Assembly (NCBI RefSeq): GCF_000469135.2
Contig: NZ_CP048117.1
Coordinates: forward strand, 1,401,501 to 1,465,500
Origin: Bacillus sp. SB49
Lineage (GTDB): Bacteria; Bacillota; Bacilli; Bacillales; Halobacillaceae
DNA length: 64,000 nucleotides
Direction: 5' to 3'
Shown here piece by piece: positions 7,880-16,058 of this stretch (the stretch's first letter is position 1; every line of letters begins with the position of its first letter). The position numbers and the translations under genes are program-made. Under the pieces are notes generated by a model. The model was given only the letters and a program-made list of their open reading frames with translations, made no database searches and was not told the DNA's origin.

Positions 7880-8730
7880 AGTAAGTTCCTCCCCGTCAAT
7901 TCTATGAAGACTTTTTCTAGTGTCGGTTCATTTGAATGAATCGTTACAAGTTCATCACTTGCAATCCACTGCTTTATTTTTTTTCCTGTTTCATCAGAGT
8001 GAGGCAGTATGATTTCCTTTTTATCCTTTAATAATATCTGATAGCTCTTATTCAGATTGTACTTGAGACTTAAAGCTTTAGGAGTTCCATTCTCTACAAT
8101 TACGCCATCATTTAGAAGGGCAACGTGATCACATAGTTTCGTCGCCTCGTCCATATTATGAGTAGTAAGAAAAATTGCAGTTCCACTCTCTTTTAGCTCG
8201 GTAAGTAGTTCATGAACAGCTAAAGCAGTAGTTGGGTCTAATCCGCTTGTAGGTTCATCTAAAAAAAGGACCTTGGGCTTATGCAAAAGAGATCTAGCTA
8301 AGACTAAACGTTGGGTCATTCCCTTCGATAATTTACTTGCAATTTTATCTTTGTGTTCAAATAAACCAACTCTAGTTAAAAGGAAGTCAATTCGTTCTTT
8401 CCCTACACCTAAGATGTTAGCGAAAAATTTCATATTACTGTACACAGTTATCCTTTCATATATTCCGCTGTTGTCAGTGACAATGCCTACTTGTTCATAA
8501 ATACTTTCATTAATTTGTTCAACTGGGGTGCCTAAAACCACTGCTCTTCCCGAGGTTTGTGCTAATTGTCCAGTCAATATTTTTATAGTCGTTGTTTTTC
8601 CTGAACCTGAGGGTCCAAGAAATCCAAATATTTCTCCAGAGTGCACTGAGAAATTAAGATTTTTTAAGGCAGACTCATTTTTGAACCTTTTAGATAACTG
8701 TTCGACGTGGATTACTAGTTGCTTTTCCAT
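7876..8730 (-). CDS. ABC transporter ATP-binding protein
   Basis: 284 residues from ATG 8730, supported by AAGGAG 9 nt upstream; the longer frame to 8769 lacks a ribosome site. Walker A is GPSGSGKTT, the signature is LSKGMTQRL, Walker B is VLFLDEP, and the switch His is in LTTHNMDEA. The C-terminal extension is typical of ATPases paired with ABC-2 permeases. It drives the permease encoded next. Confidence 0.93.
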   Translation of the reverse strand: MEKQLVIHVEQLSKRFKNESALKNLNFSVHSGEIFGFLGPSGSGKTTTIKILTGQLAQTSGRAVVLGTPVEQINESIYEQVGIVTDNSGIYERITVYSNMKFFANILGVGKERIDFLLTRVGLFEHKDKIASKLSKGMTQRLVLARSLLHKPKVLFLDEPTSGLDPTTALAVHELLTELKESGTAIFLTTHNMDEATKLCDHVALLNDGVIVENGTPKALSLKYNLNKSYQILLKDKKEIILPHSDETGKKIKQWIASDELVTIHSNEPTLEKVFIELTGRNLL

Positions 8731-8872
8731 TTGTCTTTTCTCCTTTTTAGTTGGATTTAAAAAGTACATCTAGAATGTAACTTTATGTTGTCCCGCTGTT
8801 CTAAGTGTAGAAAAAAACAATAGAAAAGTTGTAAATATCCGGTGAACAGTACTGAAAAAAGCCCAAATGTAC

Positions 8873-8906
8873 AAAAAAGAGGTTGAAATGAACTCATTTC
8901 AACCTC
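8873..8906 (-). terminator. Terminator of the LytTR regulator gene
   Basis: A 12-bp stem (GAGGTTGAAATG and its complement, 8879-8906). On the minus strand it is followed by T6. Confidence 0.85.
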
Positions 8907-8915
8907 AACTGTACT

Positions 8916-9914
8916 TTAAAACCCTATTAATTGTTTCATTTCACCCAAGCGATTTCGAGAAAGAGGAATTTTCACATTTGAATTACCTTTTAGAATTAAT
9001 GTATAACTGTTTTTTGAATAGCTAATCAATTCAGACACACGCTGCAAATTAACTAAATATGAACGGTGACACCGAAAGAAACCAAATTTCAGTAATTTAT
9101 CTTCTAGGTCACTCATTGTTAGGTCTGTTGGAAAACACTCATCATCAACATGTATATTACTCACGCTGTTAATACTTTCAATGAAATCTATTTCATCAGG
9201 ACTGAAAAAAATTGTCTTATCCGCTAGCTTACAAGTCACTTTAAAGACATTGTTCGGCATAAAATTTTCACTCTCATCTTTTTCCTCTGAGGCAGGATCC
9301 GCTTGATTTGTAAGATCCGTTTTTTCTAGTCCACTTGATCGGTTATAGCGATAGATCTCGTTGCTTAAAAGCAATAAATCTTCTATAGAATTAGACGTGA
9401 ATAGTATGGCAATGTTCTTGTCATTTAGGAACTCTAATGCTTTTAAATAAAGTTCAATGCCTTCACCTGTTAAAGTACTGAGTGGATTTTCAATTAAAAG
9501 AACCTCAGGGGAAAATAGAGCCATGCGGAATAAACTGATCCTTTTTTTCTGATCGTCTGTCAAATTGTTGATTTTGGTCCGCCAAACATCCAAAATAGAA
9601 AACGATGTAATGTAATTATCTAAAGGTTGGGGAAAGCCTGCAATCTTTTTAAAGAAACTCAAATAGCTTTGAACAGTTAAATTTTCATATAAGCCATCAT
9701 CTTTATATTCTGTTACTATTGATTTTGTTTCACTCTCAATATAACCACTTGAAGGCAGAAGTTCCCCTGATATAAGCTTAAATAGCACTTCGCTTTCTTC
9801 ACGGGACATTTTTAACCCAATGCGGGAATTATTGTCTATAACTAAATTGATATTTTTGAGAACAGTACGATTATCTTCTTGTTTCATTACTTTTTCTAGT
9901 GAAATTAATGTCAT
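8916..9914 (-). CDS. Degenerate ABC domain fused to a LytTR DNA-binding domain
   Basis: About 332 residues. Residues 1-200 have ABC ATPase layout, but Walker A reads GLKMSREESEVL instead of GxxGxGKS/T, the signature is NLTDDQKKR, and Walker B is VLLIENP. ATP hydrolysis is therefore unlikely. Residues ~225-332 are a LytTR domain (FFSPDEIDFIESINS, then FFRCHRSYLVNLQRV). It lies just upstream of the ABC exporter on the same strand with its own terminator, so it probably regulates that exporter. The start could also be GTG 9923. Confidence 0.87.
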   Translation of the reverse strand: MTLISLEKVMKQEDNRTVLKNINLVIDNNSRIGLKMSREESEVLFKLISGELLPSSGYIESETKSIVTEYKDDGLYENLTVQSYLSFFKKIAGFPQPLDNYITSFSILDVWRTKINNLTDDQKKRISLFRMALFSPEVLLIENPLSTLTGEGIELYLKALEFLNDKNIAILFTSNSIEDLLLLSNEIYRYNRSSGLEKTDLTNQADPASEEKDESENFMPNNVFKVTCKLADKTIFFSPDEIDFIESINSVSNIHVDDECFPTDLTMSDLEDKLLKFGFFRCHRSYLVNLQRVSELISYSKNSYTLILKGNSNVKIPLSRNRLGEMKQLIGF

Positions 9915-10177
9915 TCTGCACACACTTTCTTTTTAAAGTTCATTATACAATGTCAGAATCTCTAAAAAAAAACTTTATTACATCGACACCTGCAGCAACC
10001 AATGTCGAATCTGGATGAATACACACAGGCAACTCCAGTGTATGCTAAAGGATATTCTTCTGCAAATTAGTAGTGAGACACTTGCTGTAAGGTACTTGTC
10101 TAATTCGTAATGCTGGGAAAAATCTATCGTAGGCATAGCATTAAGTGCACAAAATTATTCCATTTGAAAGCGCCTAA

Positions 10178-10348
10178 CAGGTGCAGGCGATGCAGTCGGT
10201 ATCTTCTTCGGCAGACAGCTTGAGTGCATCCTCCGAGAATCTGCAGTCGATCATCGATGCTTATCAACTGGAAACGGCGGAGGAAGAACCGGAAGCGAAC
10301 AGAGGAGCGGCAGTGAAAAACGAATGGACGGATAAAAAAGTAAGCTGA
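10178..10348 (+). pseudogene. C-terminal remnant of a methyl-accepting chemotaxis protein
   Basis: After an in-frame TAA at 10175 the frame reads AMQSVSSSADSLSASSENL, then QSIIDAYQLE and an acidic tail to the TGA at 10346. The spaced Ser/Ala/Glu coiled-coil followed by a short Glu-rich tail is the end of a chemoreceptor. No start or signalling hairpin is left. The surrounding gap 9924-10597 has no other supported gene; 10402-10537 reads without stops in one frame but lacks a start. Confidence 0.55.
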
Positions 10349-10367
10349 CTACAAGCGTCCCAACACA

Positions 10368-10398
10368 AGAGAGCCATAGCTCAGAATTGCGGCTCTCT
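10368..10398 (+). terminator. Hairpin after the chemoreceptor remnant
   Basis: AGAGAGCC (10368-10375) pairs with GGCTCTCT (10391-10398). It is probably the surviving terminator of the lost chemoreceptor gene; the U-tract is poor. Confidence 0.5.
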
Positions 10399-10597
10399 AA
10401 ACATACCGCTGTTATTATCGGGAGAAAGCGCGGAAGTCATAGAAGCGTCTGAAATTGAAGTGTTGAGGGACAAGTCGGGCAATGATGACAAGATAGATAT
10501 TACTTGTCCAAAACGGCCGCCCGCTTTATGCTCATAATAAGAGGATGTGTCTGCCTTGAAATATAGGACATCTCTCCTCGAAAAGGAGTGTGCTTAA

Positions 10598-10798
10598 ATG
10601 TTTAAAAAGATCATGAAAGGCATTTCGAAAGAGTTTAGTAAGCGGGGAAGCAGCAGCGGCCGCAGAAGGTCTTATCGTCACGGCTCAAGCAGTGGGAAGC
10701 GGCGTAAGTATTATGGAAGCAGCAGCAGCCGACGTGGGCGGAATCCGCTTTATGGTTCGCACCGTTATAAAAAGAAACGACATTATTCCAGCAGCTGA
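10598..10798 (+). CDS. Small, very basic Ser/Arg/Tyr-rich protein
   Basis: 66 residues with 'GSSSGRRRSYRHGSSSGKRR'-type repeats and a Lys/Arg/Ser tail; almost no hydrophobic residues after the first ten. AAAGGAG precedes the ATG and a strong terminator follows, so the gene is likely real. The composition suggests binding to nucleic acid or an acidic surface such as a spore. No family recognised. Confidence 0.6.
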   Translation: MFKKIMKGISKEFSKRGSSSGRRRSYRHGSSSGKRRKYYGSSSSRRGRNPLYGSHRYKKKRHYSSS

Positions 10799-10809
10799 TC
10801 GACATGCAG

Positions 10810-10838
10810 AAGACTCCGTAGGGTACGGAGTCTTTTTT
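10810..10838 (+). terminator. Rho-independent terminator
   Basis: AGACTCCGTA pairs with TACGGAGTCT across a 3-nt loop, followed by T5. It touches the stop of the convergent kinase gene. Confidence 0.88.
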
Positions 10839-11625
10839 AATGGCGGGAAGAGATCCGGGCGAGTACCTGCTCAAGCGCTCCCAGTATCTCTTCCCCATTG
10901 TTATACGGAGGACCCATCTCAAGCAGTCGCTTCAACAGCTTGGTGGTGAGCGGGTGAAGGGTGAGTTCTTCCGTCCACGGCCGGTTCCTTTTGGTGTCGC
11001 CTTCGTAAGACGAGTAGAGGAGAAACAACAGGAAATCACCGACATCAAAGAAATCATCCCGGGCCAGCCGTTCACGCTGCACGTGGTCCTTGGTGTCCAA
11101 CGTGTGCGCCAGGCCGAAGTCGATCAGATGCACTTCTCCTTCATGAAGGAGGACGTTCGGAATTCGGATGTCTCCGTGAAAGACGTCGTTTTGATGGATA
11201 TAACAAACGATTCCCATCAGCTTTTGCACAAGCTCCAAACATTCCTTCTCCGAGTATTTCTGATTGGATGCAAACAGCGTGTCCTCGACGTTTTTCCCCT
11301 CGATAAATTCCATGGAAAAGAACGCTTCTCCATCAAAGGAGAAGGTTTCGATCAATGCAGGAATCCCGGGGTGCTTCAGCCGCTGGAGAATCGACGTCTC
11401 TTCCTCGTAATTCTCTTTATTCTCCTTCCCCTTGCTTTTACGCATCTGCTTGACTACACATGTATCCCCGGCGTTCAAATCTTTACAAAGATAAATGATG
11501 CCGTAGCTCCCATTCTGCAGCACTTTCTTAATCTGATATCGTTCCGCCAGAACCTCATTCCTTCCATAGGGACGATCCATGAGCTTCTGACGGACCCTCT
11601 TCCATAACCAATGTACCGTTTCCAT
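10837..11625 (-). CDS. ybdM: Serine/threonine protein kinase, YbdM type
   Basis: About 262 residues. A kinase fold with glycine loop QNGSYGIIYL, catalytic lysine in CVVKQM, HGDIRIPNVLL as catalytic loop and IDFGLA as metal-binding DFG. ARDDFFDVGDFLLFLLYSSY near the end matches B. subtilis YbdM as I recall it, including the absence of extracellular PASTA repeats. The catalytic loop has HGD rather than HRD, also a feature of YbdM-like kinases. ATG 11625 is preferred over GTG 11631 because of AGAGG spacing. Targets unknown. Confidence 0.82.
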   Translation of the reverse strand: METVHWLWKRVRQKLMDRPYGRNEVLAERYQIKKVLQNGSYGIIYLCKDLNAGDTCVVKQMRKSKGKENKENYEEETSILQRLKHPGIPALIETFSFDGEAFFSMEFIEGKNVEDTLFASNQKYSEKECLELVQKLMGIVCYIHQNDVFHGDIRIPNVLLHEGEVHLIDFGLAHTLDTKDHVQRERLARDDFFDVGDFLLFLLYSSYEGDTKRNRPWTEELTLHPLTTKLLKRLLEMGPPYNNGEEILGALEQVLARISSRH

Positions 11626-11809
11626 ACGCACCTCTTTGTTTTGTTTGTTTTATCATATCAAAGGAAGCAGGGAGGAGGATAGGAAGGATATTTGAAAAGC
11701 TTTCCAGTTGAACCTTGAAGTGGTAATCTAGATAAACAAACGCAGTGGAGAAGTATTTTCTGTGAAAAGAATACCGTTCGATAAAGAGGGAAAAGGGGAG
11801 AGGATACGT

Positions 11810-12385
11810 ATGGACATAGAGAAGCATTTAAAAAGAATGCCGGAGTTTGAAACAGAACGAATAAAGCTGAGAAAGTTAGCCTATTCAGACGTCGAGGATG
11901 TGTTCGCCTTCTGCTCCAACCCTAACGTAGCAGGGCCGATGACATGGGAAGCGAACCGTACGAAAGAAGATACAAACGAGTTTCTGCGTATGGTCATCAC
12001 CGGCTATGAAAAAGGGGGTTCCGGTGAATGGGCGATAGAATGGAAGGAAAGCGGCCGGGTGATCGGCGTGGCGGCATTCATTGATTGGAGCAACAAACAC
12101 AAGTGTGTGGAACTGGGGTATTTTCTTTCCGAGAATTATTGGGGAAAAGGCGTAGCAACAGAAGCGCTGCAGGAACTCGTCCACTACGGTTTCAAGGATC
12201 TGGAGCTGAATAGAATCGAAGGCAGATCCGATACGGATAATTTCGGCTCTCAGAAGGTCATGAAAAAATTGGGGATGCAGCATGAAGGAACATTGAGGAA
12301 GAATGAGTGGATCAAAGGTGAGTTCAGAGATACGGAAGTTTACGGCATGTTAGCAGGTGACTATGATTCGAACCCGGATTATTGA
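11810..12385 (+). CDS. GNAT acetyltransferase, RimJ/RimL type
   Basis: About 191 residues. FETERIKLRKLAYSDVEDVF at the start, GVAAFIDW and ELGYFLSENYWGKGVATEAL (the acetyl-CoA loop), then LNRIEGRSDTDNFGSQKVMKKLGM are the RimJ/RimL hallmarks. GGGGAGAGG upstream of ATG 11810 decides the start; the in-frame ATG at 11762 lacks one. Substrate unknown. Confidence 0.88.
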   Translation: MDIEKHLKRMPEFETERIKLRKLAYSDVEDVFAFCSNPNVAGPMTWEANRTKEDTNEFLRMVITGYEKGGSGEWAIEWKESGRVIGVAAFIDWSNKHKCVELGYFLSENYWGKGVATEALQELVHYGFKDLELNRIEGRSDTDNFGSQKVMKKLGMQHEGTLRKNEWIKGEFRDTEVYGMLAGDYDSNPDY

Positions 12386-12499
12386 TCATACAAACATGGA
12401 AGTTAGTATGACTTTACAGACTTTTTTTATAATCACGAGGATAAACAGTGATTGGATGAATACACCCTCTCCATTGCCTATTGGAGAGCAGATCAACTC

Positions 12500-12718
12500 A
12501 TGGTAAAATGGAAAAATGAGGTTGTTAATCAGCGGTTCTTTATGAAAAAATTGTGGGGGTTGCGTTTGCGCTTCTTTCAAAAACAGTGGATCAGAAGAAT
12601 GTTATTGATGTGCTACCTCTCCCTTCTGTTGGTGTGGGACCACCCGGTTTTATTTGTAATCGGGGTCGTTGCTTTGTCCGTGCTGGAAGTATGGATACAT
12701 AAGAAAAAGCAGGCATAG
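12500..12718 (+). CDS. Small membrane protein
   Basis: About 72 residues with a basic, aromatic N-terminus (KKLWGLRLRFFQKQWIRR), one or two hydrophobic segments and a Lys-rich tail. Start uncertain: ATG 12500 follows GGAGAG by 11 nt; TTG 12452 is possible. A strong terminator follows. Not recognised. Confidence 0.5.
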   Translation: MVKWKNEVVNQRFFMKKLWGLRLRFFQKQWIRRMLLMCYLSLLLVWDHPVLFVIGVVALSVLEVWIHKKKQA

Positions 12719-12735
12719 CTGTACATAGAAAAAAT

Positions 12736-12775
12736 AAGCCCGGACGGGGATGCATCACGTCCAGGCTTTTCTTTG
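12736..12775 (+). terminator. Rho-independent terminator
   Basis: AAGCCCGGACG pairs with CGTCCAGGCTT (one mismatch), followed by TTCTTT. Confidence 0.85.
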
Positions 12776-12810
12776 TATGGCTCGAAGAAGATAAAGGGGG
12801 GGCATGGTTA

Positions 12811-13221
12811 GTGAAACGTGTAGACGTTGCATACGCCTTGGTTTTTGACGAGGTCGAACAAAAAGTATTGATGGTGAAAAATAGAGGCAGGGACTGGTCC
12901 CTTCCCGGCGGAGCTGTAGAAAAGGGAGAAACCTTTGCGCAGGCCGCTATTCGCGAGTGTAAGGAAGAAACAAATGTAACGATAGAAGTCGAAACGATCG
13001 TAGCTGTGAATGAAGCGTTTTTTGAGAAAGAAGCCCATCATGCCTTGTTCCTTACTTTCAAGGCGAAGGTTGTGGAAGGATCGATCCGAGTCGTACATAA
13101 AGATGAAATCGAAGAAATAAAGTGGGTCGATTATGAAACGGCAGACGGATGGATGCCTTATCATGCGAATGGTGTGGAGCGGCTGCTTCAAGCATCTGCA
13201 CCCTATACGTTTCAAGGATAA
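12811..13221 (+). CDS. NUDIX hydrolase
   Basis: 136 residues. The NUDIX box GGAVEKGETFAQAAIRECKEE has all catalytic glutamates of the GX5EX7REUXEE pattern. GTG 12811 follows AAAGGGGGG. It likely hydrolyses a nucleoside diphosphate derivative; substrate not predictable. It is the first of a run of close same-strand genes to 14653. Confidence 0.92.
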   Translation: MKRVDVAYALVFDEVEQKVLMVKNRGRDWSLPGGAVEKGETFAQAAIRECKEETNVTIEVETIVAVNEAFFEKEAHHALFLTFKAKVVEGSIRVVHKDEIEEIKWVDYETADGWMPYHANGVERLLQASAPYTFQG

Positions 13222-13253
13222 GGGGACAATTTAAGAAGAAAGGGGGGCGCATC

Positions 13254-13493
13254 ATGTCCGAGTTTACCATCGTTTTTCTTTTGTGTCCGTTAATGGTACT
13301 CGCTGCTTCGGTAATCGGCCATGCCGTTTTCCACAAATGGGCGGTCATGCCGACAGCTGTATTTGTCGTGTTTACCATTCTTACGTTCACCGTTTTCAAT
13401 TCGAGCTTTTTCATCTGGGTGATGGTGTATACGGTTCTTTCCATCATCGTAAGCCTTTTGATGAATAGAAGGAAAGGAAACCCTGCTTATTGA
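13254..13493 (+). CDS. DUF2651 (YbeF-like) membrane protein
   Basis: 79 residues, three hydrophobic segments. TVFNSSFFIWVMVYTVLSIIVSLL closely matches the C-terminal half of B. subtilis YbeF as I recall it. AAAGGGGGG precedes ATG 13254. Its stop overlaps the upstream frame of the next gene. Function unknown. Confidence 0.78.
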   Translation: MSEFTIVFLLCPLMVLAASVIGHAVFHKWAVMPTAVFVVFTILTFTVFNSSFFIWVMVYTVLSIIVSLLMNRRKGNPAY

Positions 13494-13522
13494 AGGATAA
13501 GGAAATCCCGGGAGGAATGTTA

Positions 13523-14452
13523 ATGAAGAAGGAAGCGGGCACGATGATAAAACCGAATGCTTTACGAAAAGGGGACAAGGTTGCGGTTATTGCACCGGCC
13601 GGTCCTCCGGATCGAGTGCTGCTTAATCAAGGCATAGCCGCATTGGAGGAGATGGGGCTTAATGTATTCATCGGCCGTCACGTGTTCGATGGGGAGGAAG
13701 CGGGAGCGCATCTTATCCAAAATCGGGTGGATGATGTCCATGCAGCGTTCCGCGACCCTTCCATCCGAGCGGTGTTTTGTGCGAATGGCGGATACGGGTC
13801 GGCGAAACTCGCGCCGATGCTCGATTACCAATTGATGGAGCACAACCCTAAGATTTTCTGGGGGTATAGTGACCTTACTTATTTGCTGGAAGCCATTCGT
13901 AAAGGAAGCGGTCTCGTTACCTTCCATGGACCGATGGTGGCGTCCGACTTGAATGAGGCACAGAGAACGAGCGGAACCCTTACTTCCTTTTCCCCTTTGT
14001 TCACGGGGGAAAGCGTGACCTTTGATTCCAGGAACTCGCAGCTGTTCAAGCTGGCTCCAGGGACAGGGACGGGCCGTATCATCGGCGGGAATCTCACGCT
14101 TCTCACCAATGGGATGGGCACACCTTATCAAGTGGAAACGTCCGGAGCGATTCTTTTGATCGAGGAAGTCGCAGAGCCCGCCTTCCGCATTGATTTGATG
14201 CTTACCCACCTGAAGCAGGCAGGAGTCTTTGACCAGGTGGAAGGAGTCATTTTAGGAAATTTCCAAGTGGAACAGGAGGAGGAAGCACGGGTGAGTCAAG
14301 TGCTGGAAGACTTCTTCGCTTCCTCGCCGTTTCCAGTCGTCGGGAACTTCCCGTTCGGCCACTGCTCTCCGAATTGCGGCATTCCGCTGGGTGTGAACGC
14401 GACCTTGTCCACTTCTCCGCCTCAATTGGTGATCGAATCGGGGGTCGTTTAG
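13523..14452 (+). CDS. LD-carboxypeptidase (peptidase S66, LdcA/MccF family)
   Basis: About 309 residues. VAVIAPAGPP opens the S66 fold. The nucleophile Ser lies in FWGYSDLTYLL, the Glu in LLIEEVAEPAFRIDLMLTHL, and the His in FPFGHCSPNCGIPLG, giving the Ser-His-Glu triad. Starts compete at 13490, 13517 and 13523; GGGAGG spacing favours 13523. The family cleaves the L,D bond of murein tetrapeptides or detoxifies peptide-nucleotide antibiotics; the short active-site region here suggests LdcA-type murein recycling. A second S66 gene lies at 17158. Confidence 0.9.
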   Translation: MKKEAGTMIKPNALRKGDKVAVIAPAGPPDRVLLNQGIAALEEMGLNVFIGRHVFDGEEAGAHLIQNRVDDVHAAFRDPSIRAVFCANGGYGSAKLAPMLDYQLMEHNPKIFWGYSDLTYLLEAIRKGSGLVTFHGPMVASDLNEAQRTSGTLTSFSPLFTGESVTFDSRNSQLFKLAPGTGTGRIIGGNLTLLTNGMGTPYQVETSGAILLIEEVAEPAFRIDLMLTHLKQAGVFDQVEGVILGNFQVEQEEEARVSQVLEDFFASSPFPVVGNFPFGHCSPNCGIPLGVNATLSTSPPQLVIESGVV

Positions 14453-14455
14453 TTT

Positions 14456-14653
14456 ATGAAGAGGTTGAACCGAAAAGCGCGTCTTTTGCAGTGGACATTC
14501 ATCGTCCTCCTACTTGCTGCGTTTGCGTTGATGCTTGCGGGTTTACGAGAGAGCGTGTCCTTTGTGGGGGCGACGGCCGCTGCGTTTATCGTCAATTTGT
14601 ACTGGGCGGTTATAGAGCATAAGCGGAAACGGAAGGAAAAGGAAAACAGGTAA
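14456..14653 (+). CDS. Small two-span membrane protein
   Basis: 65 residues: basic N-terminus, hydrophobic segments near 12-30 and 35-52, Lys/Arg/Glu tail. It starts 3 nt after the S66 gene stop and depends on translational coupling, since no strong ribosome site is visible. Not recognised. Downstream at 14683-14700 a GGTATAC hairpin separates it from the convergent gene. Confidence 0.55.
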   Translation: MKRLNRKARLLQWTFIVLLLAAFALMLAGLRESVSFVGATAAAFIVNLYWAVIEHKRKRKEKENR

Positions 14654-14702
14654 AGAGGAGGGGAAAGGGGGTAAAGATAGGAGGTATACAGTGGTATACC
14701 AT

Positions 14703-15101
14703 TTAACGACCTTTCATCGGTTGCTTTTTACCTGAACGACTCCTCAACAGCTCATCAATGACGAAATAAAAAACTGCTATCACAAGAGAGTAAAATGTAA
14801 AAGTCCATAATATAAAAAGCGGTAATATTCCCGCAAAAATATGAAAGGCATAAGAAAAAAAGAAACGTGCTGCTCCCCATTTTTTTGTAATTAAATCAGA
14901 TACTATTGAAATAGGTAGCCCATACAAAAATACGCCAATAGATATATATCCAGCTACAATGCTAAAGCTACTCACGAATCCAGGAGATTGCTGCTCCCCT
15001 AAAAGCATATGGGGTGGAGTAACTAAAGTGACAATGATGGATGCAATAACCGTGGTAATCAATGCAGATAATAGCTTTCTTCTTAATAACAACACCTTCA
15101 C
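14703..15101 (-). CDS. Membrane protein of unknown family
   Basis: About 132 residues with four hydrophobic segments and a basic C-terminus. The frame is open to 15218, but AAGGGGGG before GTG 15101 points to the shorter form starting VKVLLLRRKLLSALIT. AT-rich relative to its neighbours. Not recognised. Confidence 0.55.
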   Translation of the reverse strand: MKVLLLRRKLLSALITTVIASIIVTLVTPPHMLLGEQQSPGFVSSFSIVAGYISIGVFLYGLPISIVSDLITKKWGAARFFFSYAFHIFAGILPLFILWTFTFYSLVIAVFYFVIDELLRSRSGKKQPMKGR

Positions 15102-15372
15102 ACACCCCCCCTTAGTTACTATTCCGTCCAGAGAGTATGAACGGATAACAATTTGTTTTCTGTCTTGCTTGGAAATTGAAAAATTCGAGCTCTTTCTATT
15201 TTGGAGTACACTCTCCATTCTTCACTAAATTTCACTTTCATTCTTAAACCTTATTTTATAAACAAGCCCTCTATATAAAATACCATTATTTGTTAAGTGT
15301 TATAAAGCTATTCTTGAAGTACCATAAAGATTTTCTAAAGACAGCAGTTTCAGTAAAAAGAGGAGAGATGAA

Positions 15373-15942
15373 ATGGTTAATCGTGCGATGAACGTTATGG
15401 TCAAAGACTACGAGGAAAGCTGGCCGGTTTTGTTTGAAGAGGAGGCCGAAAAGCTGCGAGCCGTTTGGAAGGGAGAACTTGCTGCCATTCATCATATCGG
15501 CAGTACGGCCGTTCCCGGACTGAAAGCGAAGCCTGTCATCGACATCATGCCGGTGGTGGAGCAGATAGAAAAAGTGGATGACTACAATGAATCGTTGCTG
15601 GCATTGGGGTATGAGCCGCTCGGCGAGATGGGGATTCCGGGGCGGCGTTATTTCAGGAAAGGCGGCGAGAACCGGACCCACCAAATCCACGTATTCCAAA
15701 AGGATAACCACCACGAAATTGACCGGCACCTTGCCGTCCGTGATTACCTGCGGGCGCACGAGGAAGCGGCGGCCGCCTATGGCGCGTTGAAAGCGTCCCT
15801 TGCCCTTGAGTTTCCGAAGGATATCGCCGGATACAGTGCCGGGAAGGACGACTTTGTAAAAGAGTTGGAAAGAAAAGCGCTGGATTGGAAAAGGAAGAAT
15901 GCATATCCATTTCGTTTTTCCCATTCGGATGGTTCTTTCTAA
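15373..15942 (+). CDS. GrpB/UPF0157 family protein
   Basis: 189 residues. IHHIGSTAVPGLKAKPVIDIMPVV is the hallmark of the GrpB nucleotidyltransferase-fold family, and RTHQIHVFQ and HLAVRDYLRAH follow in the usual order. GAGGAGAG precedes ATG 15373. Relatives are often fused to dephospho-CoA kinase or stand alone; the reaction is not established. Confidence 0.9.
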   Translation: MVNRAMNVMVKDYEESWPVLFEEEAEKLRAVWKGELAAIHHIGSTAVPGLKAKPVIDIMPVVEQIEKVDDYNESLLALGYEPLGEMGIPGRRYFRKGGENRTHQIHVFQKDNHHEIDRHLAVRDYLRAHEEAAAAYGALKASLALEFPKDIAGYSAGKDDFVKELERKALDWKRKNAYPFRFSHSDGSF

Positions 15943-16058
15943 CCGTTTTATGTGAATCTATCACATTCATCTATACAGGAATCTTTTGCAGCCATACATT
16001 ATATCAAACCTGGATGTTATGTAAGACAATCAGGTTACTATAATGAGGAGTATGAAAA

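Noticed and set aside
10402-10539. Possible gene after the chemoreceptor remnant
   Set aside because: One frame lacks stops for ~45 codons but has no start, ribosome site or recognisable motif.
10840-11607. Long plus-strand ORF opposite the kinase gene
   Set aside because: It is the antisense shadow of a gene with clear kinase motifs.
13562-14209. Long minus-strand ORF opposite the S66 peptidase
   Set aside because: Antisense shadow in a GC-rich gene; no domain, no ribosome site.
14683-14700. GGTATAC/GTATACC hairpin
   Set aside because: A 7-bp palindrome between convergent genes; too little to call a terminator or operator.
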